The position numbers and the translations under genes are program-made. From positions 10,983 to 74,982 of the forward strand of contig CAZWHQ010000020.1 of the NCBI GenBank assembly GCA_964633715.1: 64,000 bases of DNA, in the 5' to 3' direction. Positions 60,049 through 64,000 of the stretch are shown one piece after another. The DNA is from JAUWVG01 sp964633715 (GTDB lineage: Bacteria > Acidobacteriota > Aminicenantia > Aminicenantales > Aminicenantaceae). The stretch's first letter is position 1. The number at the start of each line of letters is the position of its first letter. The notes under the pieces were generated by a model, which saw only the letters and a program-made list of their open reading frames with translations, was not told where the DNA came from and did no database searches.

Positions 60049-62412
60049 TTATTCCTGGGATTTTTCTTGATTGGTTTCCCCAACGATAATGTTCAGAATG
60101 TCTTCGGTTTTAGCCACTCCACTGTTGAATAAATAGCAGGGAATATTCGTACAGAGATGCCGGAAAAAACTCCTGTGGTGATCAAGCCTATCTGAAGATG
60201 TATGGAGAAGGTGGGGATTAAAAAATGGTTCACTTTTTAAGGGGCCGAGGTTTCCTCTTGAGCCCAAACTTTCACCCGACTCCAAAATACGGAGGGCGTC
60301 CTCTGGATCCATCTCAACGACCGGAGGGGATGTTGCATCCGAACGCAGGATAAACACCCAATTTAAAGCGGTCCGTTTGATATGTTTGGCAGGGCCGTTT
60401 ATCCAATAGGGATCAAGGAGTGCTTGAGCGTATTTTGAGGCTCTGTAGCAGAAAGGAGATCCTTGATCCAACCGACATTCATCGATTCTCTGGCATTCTG
60501 CATCCAAGCAGTCCTCTTTTCGGATAATGACATTTTCACACTTGCTGTTGTCGAAAAGAGGAGCCAAAATTGGATAGGATTTTACGGTATCTGTGGGTAA
60601 GAACAGTTTGCGCTCCACGGAGTTCGCGAAAGGGATTCCTCCAGAAAATCGAATAAAAGCCATTTCGCTAGAATGGAGCCGGACGCGGTTGTCTTGGAGG
60701 AGCGCACTGAAAAGTTCAGTTTTATTCGTGCCCTTTGGACCCATTAAGGCGATTCCTTTGCCGTCAATGTCGGCTGTTTTACCGCGCAGGGCAAAGATGT
60801 TGAATAAACCTTCAGAGACATCCATTACAAGTCCAAGTGCCAAGCTCCGTAGGGGAGCATAATTGTCTGTATTAACAAGAATTCCTGTTTTTGTCTCCGT
60901 GTTGTAAAATGCGCGGGATTCTCGGCCAGCGATTCCATCCATGGCATAAATGATCCCATGGGGCTCCAGATCGGCTTCCAGCTGGGCAGGGTACCAATTT
61001 TCCATCCAGAAATCGTTGAGGTGAGAGACATTTGTCCGGAGTTGGACAATGACACCGTTGATGTTGGCATTCCACTCAAAATAGTTTTCATAACTCGAAA
61101 AACTCTCCATCTCTGCAACAAGAGCTTCCCGCATGCTGATGGAGACGGAAGAATCGACCGGGACAGAACCTTTGCGGTGTGTGATGGTGTTGTTTAACAA
61201 GACACGCTTGATTTTTTTCGCGGTTTTGAGCTGAGACAGAGTTTCGATCATTCTGTCCAAGCCCTTCTCTAAAACATCCATAGACGTGGCATAGGAGATA
61301 CGAATACAATTGTCCATACCAAAAGCATCTCCAGGAACCACCGCCACATTGGCCTCTTTCAGGAGAAAATAGGCGAGGCCGTAGGAATTGCGGATCTGCG
61401 TGTTGTTAAATTCCTTCTTGTATAAAGCGGAGACATTCGGAAAAAGATAGAATGCACCCTGTGGTTTATAGCAGGACACTTCAGGGATCGATTGAAGTCT
61501 CATGTGTGCATAGTTTCTTCGCCTCTGAAATTCTGCCTGCATTTTGGAAATTTCATGTTGGGGCCCGGTGAAAGCCTCGAGGCTTGCCATCTGGGATATA
61601 GAGCAGGGATTGGATGTGGTGTGGCTTTGTATCTTGTTCATAGCGCTGATAATATCCACAGGGCCTGCGGCGTACCCGATTCGCCAACCCGTCATGGAAT
61701 AGGCCTTGGAAACGCCGTTGATGATGATTGTTTTTCTTTTGACGTCTTCTCCTAAAGAAGCAAAACTTGTTAACTGGAAGTCATCATAGATGAGTTTTTC
61801 ATAGACTTCATCTGCGATGATATAGATATCCTCCTCCAGAAGGATATCTGCCAGTACCTCGAGTTCATGTCGCGGATAAGCTGTTCCTGTGGGATTAGAG
61901 GGATTGTTCAGCAAGATGGCTTTGGTCGCTGGTGAAACAACGGCTCTGAGCTGATCTGGAGTCAACCGAAATCCATCTTCTTCTTTTGTTGGTACAATCA
62001 CGGATTTACCGTTAGCCAGAGCGACGGTGTGGGGATAGGTGACCCAATAAGGAGCCGGGACTATGACTTCGTCGCCGTCATTGATAAGAGTCTGCATGAG
62101 ATGATAAAGAGAACTTTTGGCCCCTGTCGACACGAGGATTTCTTTTTTTGTGTAAGAAAGGCCGTGATCTTCCTTCAGCCTGTAGATAATGGCGTCTATT
62201 AATGGTGGGATGCCGCCAATCTGGGTGTATTTTGTAAAATTGTCATCAATGGCCTTGTGTCCTGCCTCTTTTGCGTTTAAGGGTGTAGGAAAGTCCGGCT
62301 CTCCGACACTTAGGTCAATGACATCAATACCCTGGGCTTTCATGGCTAAAGCCTTGGCATTGACTTTAAAAGTGGGAGACTCGCCTATTTTATTTGCCTT
62401 GTCTGATACCAT
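60049..62412 (-). CDS. Aspartate-type aminotransferase fused to a P-loop (HprK/PEPCK-like) domain
   Basis: 787 residues. Residues 1-395 are a complete class I aminotransferase: GEPDFPTP, NNPSNPTG, IADEVYE (D201), SKAYSMTGWR (K236), and CIRISYA (R371). Residues 400-787 form a second domain with IDGKGIALMGPKGTNKTELFSALL (P-loop 558-565), set up like the HprK/PCK fold. A four-Cys cluster follows (C635, C640, C646, C655). No stop or frameshift separates them. I do not recognise this fusion. Between flotillin (29 nt) and the PEPCK-like gene. Confidence 0.85.
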   Translation of the reverse strand: MVSDKANKIGESPTFKVNAKALAMKAQGIDVIDLSVGEPDFPTPLNAKEAGHKAIDDNFTKYTQIGGIPPLIDAIIYRLKEDHGLSYTKKEILVSTGAKSSLYHLMQTLINDGDEVIVPAPYWVTYPHTVALANGKSVIVPTKEEDGFRLTPDQLRAVVSPATKAILLNNPSNPTGTAYPRHELEVLADILLEEDIYIIADEVYEKLIYDDFQLTSFASLGEDVKRKTIIINGVSKAYSMTGWRIGYAAGPVDIISAMNKIQSHTTSNPCSISQMASLEAFTGPQHEISKMQAEFQRRRNYAHMRLQSIPEVSCYKPQGAFYLFPNVSALYKKEFNNTQIRNSYGLAYFLLKEANVAVVPGDAFGMDNCIRISYATSMDVLEKGLDRMIETLSQLKTAKKIKRVLLNNTITHRKGSVPVDSSVSISMREALVAEMESFSSYENYFEWNANINGVIVQLRTNVSHLNDFWMENWYPAQLEADLEPHGIIYAMDGIAGRESRAFYNTETKTGILVNTDNYAPLRSLALGLVMDVSEGLFNIFALRGKTADIDGKGIALMGPKGTNKTELFSALLQDNRVRLHSSEMAFIRFSGGIPFANSVERKLFLPTDTVKSYPILAPLFDNSKCENVIIRKEDCLDAECQRIDECRLDQGSPFCYRASKYAQALLDPYWINGPAKHIKRTALNWVFILRSDATSPPVVEMDPEDALRILESGESLGSRGNLGPLKSEPFFNPHLLHTSSDRLDHHRSFFRHLCTNIPCYLFNSGVAKTEDILNIIVGETNQEKSQE

Positions 62413-62441
62413 TGTTTACCTTTTTCGAATAGGAAGTTGCC

Positions 62442-63851
62442 CTACTCTTCCTTTCTGTCTTTTTTCGGATTGAGCTTGTCCTTCAGGTACTTGTTTAGGT
62501 CGACTCCAGTAATGGATTTTACAACATCCGGCAACTGTGCCAGCACTTCTCCGACCTGAGCCGTAATTTTTGTTGTCCCCAGTCCTTTGTCTCCTCCGAA
62601 AAGAACAATTTTATCTACTTTTGAAAGAGGCTCTGCGACTGATTTTGCCAATTCGGGCAGAATTTGAAGATAATTCTCCAGGATTGCGGCCTGATTGTAT
62701 TTTTCCCAGGCTTGGGCCTTTTTCATCATGGCTTCAGCCTCGGCGAGGCCTTTTTGTTTGATTTGTTCAGCTTCTGCAAAACCCTCATATTTCAGAGCTT
62801 CGGCTTTTCCCTTGGCTTCGGTCTGGATGCGGTATTCTTCCGCTTCGGCTTCGGCCTGGATCTGGTATTTTCGGGCATCGGCGGGTTTAAGAACAGTTGC
62901 ATTCAATTCTTTTTCCTTTCGGGCGATTTCAAGTTCTTCTATTTTGATGGCTTCCTGTGTTTCTATGAGTTTGACCTTGGATTCTTCCTTTTTGATTTCT
63001 TGGTTCAGACGTGAACGCTCGAGTTCATAGGCATAATCAGCTTTTGCCTTTTTTTCATTGACAAGAACTTGTGATTCGGATTTTTTTGCTTCGTTTTCCC
63101 ACTGTGCTTTAGCAATCAGAGCTTCGGCCGCAAGGCGGGCGACCTCTCCCTCTTTTCGTGCGGCTGATGACTTGATGATAGCGTCTTTTTCGGTCTCGGC
63201 TTCAGCGATGGTTGCATCCCTTTTTGCCGCCGCGATTTTGGGTTTACCAATAGCATCGAGATATCCTTGGGTGTCTCGGATATCCTTGAGTGCGAAGGAC
63301 ATCAGAACCAGACCCATGCTGGAAAAATCTGTTTGTGCGGCTTGATTGACCAGTTTCGAGAACTCATGCCGTCCTTTGTAGATCTCTTCAACGGTCATTG
63401 TGCCGATTACAGCTCTCATTTCACCTTCGAGAATGGATTCGGCAACCTCTCGGATTCCTTCCTTTCCTATCCCCAGAAACTGTTCGGCAGCTATATGGAT
63501 CGCATGTTCTGAGGAATCAATTTTGATCTGGGCCACAGCATCCGCCATCAGAGGAACTCCACCATTTGTCAAGACTTCTGGAGTTCTTATGTTCAAGGTC
63601 AGCACTTCCACAGGGAGAGTATCGACGGTTTCGAAAAAAGGAAAAACAAATGTTCCACCTCCGACGCGGTACCTGTATCCGATTTTTGATTTTGTGCCGT
63701 CCGCCGCTATTCTTGATCTTTTCTTACCACCAGAAATGATAAGAATTTCATTAGGGCCGACTTTTCTGTACTGTTTTGCGAAAAGAAGAACAATGAGGCC
63801 CAATACGATGAGAATTGAGCCAACCAAAATGAGGAGAGATAACATGCCCAT
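62442..63851 (-). CDS. Flotillin family protein
   Basis: 469 residues from ATG 63851, with AAGGAGG 5-6 nt upstream. N-terminal membrane hairpin (MLSLLILVGSILIVLGLIVLLF), SPFH domain (about 30-215), then a long Ala/Glu/Lys coiled coil (AEAETEKDAI, EAEAEEYRIQTEAKGKAEALKYEG) and a C-terminal cap (PELAKSVAEPLSKVDKIVLFGG). Scaffold of ordered membrane zones. First gene of a three-gene operon with the aminotransferase fusion and PEPCK homologue. Confidence 0.92.
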   Translation of the reverse strand: MGMLSLLILVGSILIVLGLIVLLFAKQYRKVGPNEILIISGGKKRSRIAADGTKSKIGYRYRVGGGTFVFPFFETVDTLPVEVLTLNIRTPEVLTNGGVPLMADAVAQIKIDSSEHAIHIAAEQFLGIGKEGIREVAESILEGEMRAVIGTMTVEEIYKGRHEFSKLVNQAAQTDFSSMGLVLMSFALKDIRDTQGYLDAIGKPKIAAAKRDATIAEAETEKDAIIKSSAARKEGEVARLAAEALIAKAQWENEAKKSESQVLVNEKKAKADYAYELERSRLNQEIKKEESKVKLIETQEAIKIEELEIARKEKELNATVLKPADARKYQIQAEAEAEEYRIQTEAKGKAEALKYEGFAEAEQIKQKGLAEAEAMMKKAQAWEKYNQAAILENYLQILPELAKSVAEPLSKVDKIVLFGGDKGLGTTKITAQVGEVLAQLPDVVKSITGVDLNKYLKDKLNPKKDRKEE

Positions 63852-63954
63852 GATAACCTCCTTGGGATGAGCCCTGTTGAGAGAAGACAATCTTATTTGT
63901 ATTTATATAATGAGTGCGTGCCTCTCTCTCATGTAAATTTTTTTGGGAACTGAT

Positions 63955-63983
63955 ATATTATACTTAAGTGCAATAATTTTCAA
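63955..63983 (-). promoter_or_regulatory. Promoter of the flotillin-aminotransferase-PEPCK operon
   Basis: Minus strand TTGAAA (63983-63978), 17-nt spacer and TAATAT (63960-63955). An overlapping TATAAT (63962-63957) gives 15-nt spacing. About 100 nt upstream of the flotillin ATG. Confidence 0.5.
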
Positions 63984-64000
63984 GCAATTCTCATACCGAA

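Noticed and set aside
1..64000. CRISPR arrays, transposases, integrases or phage genes
   Set aside because: No regularly spaced repeats, DDE/tyrosine recombinase motifs or phage structural genes were found in any coding region read.

Overview
The window is chromosomal DNA from a Gram-negative (diderm) bacterium. Evidence for two membranes is a TonB-dependent receptor, an LpxR-type lipid A deacylase, GmhA, TatAC and a complete type IV pilus locus. Base composition looks even and moderate in GC. Genes are densely packed, with many 1-4 nt stop/start overlaps. The gene mix (6-bladed propeller lipoprotein, M16 pairs, pilBTCSRA order, DUF6485/DUF362 proteins, decaprenyl-phosphate-ribose-type lipid enzymes) would fit an Acidobacteriota/Aminicenantota-like or deltaproteobacterial-grade lineage. 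I cannot assign a taxon from sequence alone. No phage, integrase, transposase or CRISPR array is visible.

Layout. 1-2494: 3'-truncated uvrA (minus). 2610-6164 (plus): small membrane protein with a sodium/solute symporter, an M20 amidohydrolase, and MntP. 6161-8372 (minus): BtuB-like receptor under a cobalamin riboswitch. 8429-9164: gene-poor segment holding a perfect 35-bp inverted repeat and an apparently self-contained minus-strand transcription unit with promoter, 34-codon frame and terminator. 9165-11284: aromatic amino acid decarboxylase coupled to a free-standing B3/B4 tRNA-editing-type domain. 11247-18527 (minus): SGNH hydrolase, M16 peptidase pair, TrmO, IlvE, and a cysteine-rich/radical SAM cluster. 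18670-27001: QueF, a DMT permease and an envelope-lipid/glycan block (UbiA-type DPPR synthase, DUF362, GtrA, FAD mutase-like protein, GT39) with a decayed sulfatase. 27157-28803: queC-queD-queE. 29819-36956 (minus): one long operon tatA-tatC-DUF362-aldehyde dehydrogenase-dNMP kinase-dCMP deaminase-exported SIS protein. 37080-45623: CtpA protease, then rpiB-SHMT-purD-purE-mtaB-mutL. 45677-45860: tRNA-Pro and tRNA-Arg. 46464-49003: LpxR, propeller lipoprotein and a collapsed SDR pseudogene. 49247-56803: pilB-pilT-pilC-pilS-pilR-pilA with sigma-54 control. 56927-58215: PlsC and GmhA. 58212-63851 (minus): flotillin, an aminotransferase fused to a P-loop (HprK/PEPCK-like) domain, and a divergent ATP-PEPCK.

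How the genes work together. The rpiB-SHMT-purD-purE run joins ribose phosphate, glycine/one-carbon and purine synthesis. QueF/C/D/E and MtaB/TrmO serve tRNA modification. The pilus locus is self-regulating: PilS/PilR, a canonical -24/-12 promoter before pilA, and TGACAA-N3-TTGTCA palindromes before both pilA and pilB. The most unusual unit is the last operon. An aspartate-aminotransferase-like enzyme carries a C-terminal P-loop domain and sits directly upstream of a PEPCK homologue with altered active-site motifs, behind a flotillin. This could be an undescribed aspartate/oxaloacetate/PEP module, or a kinase-type system built from PEPCK folds.
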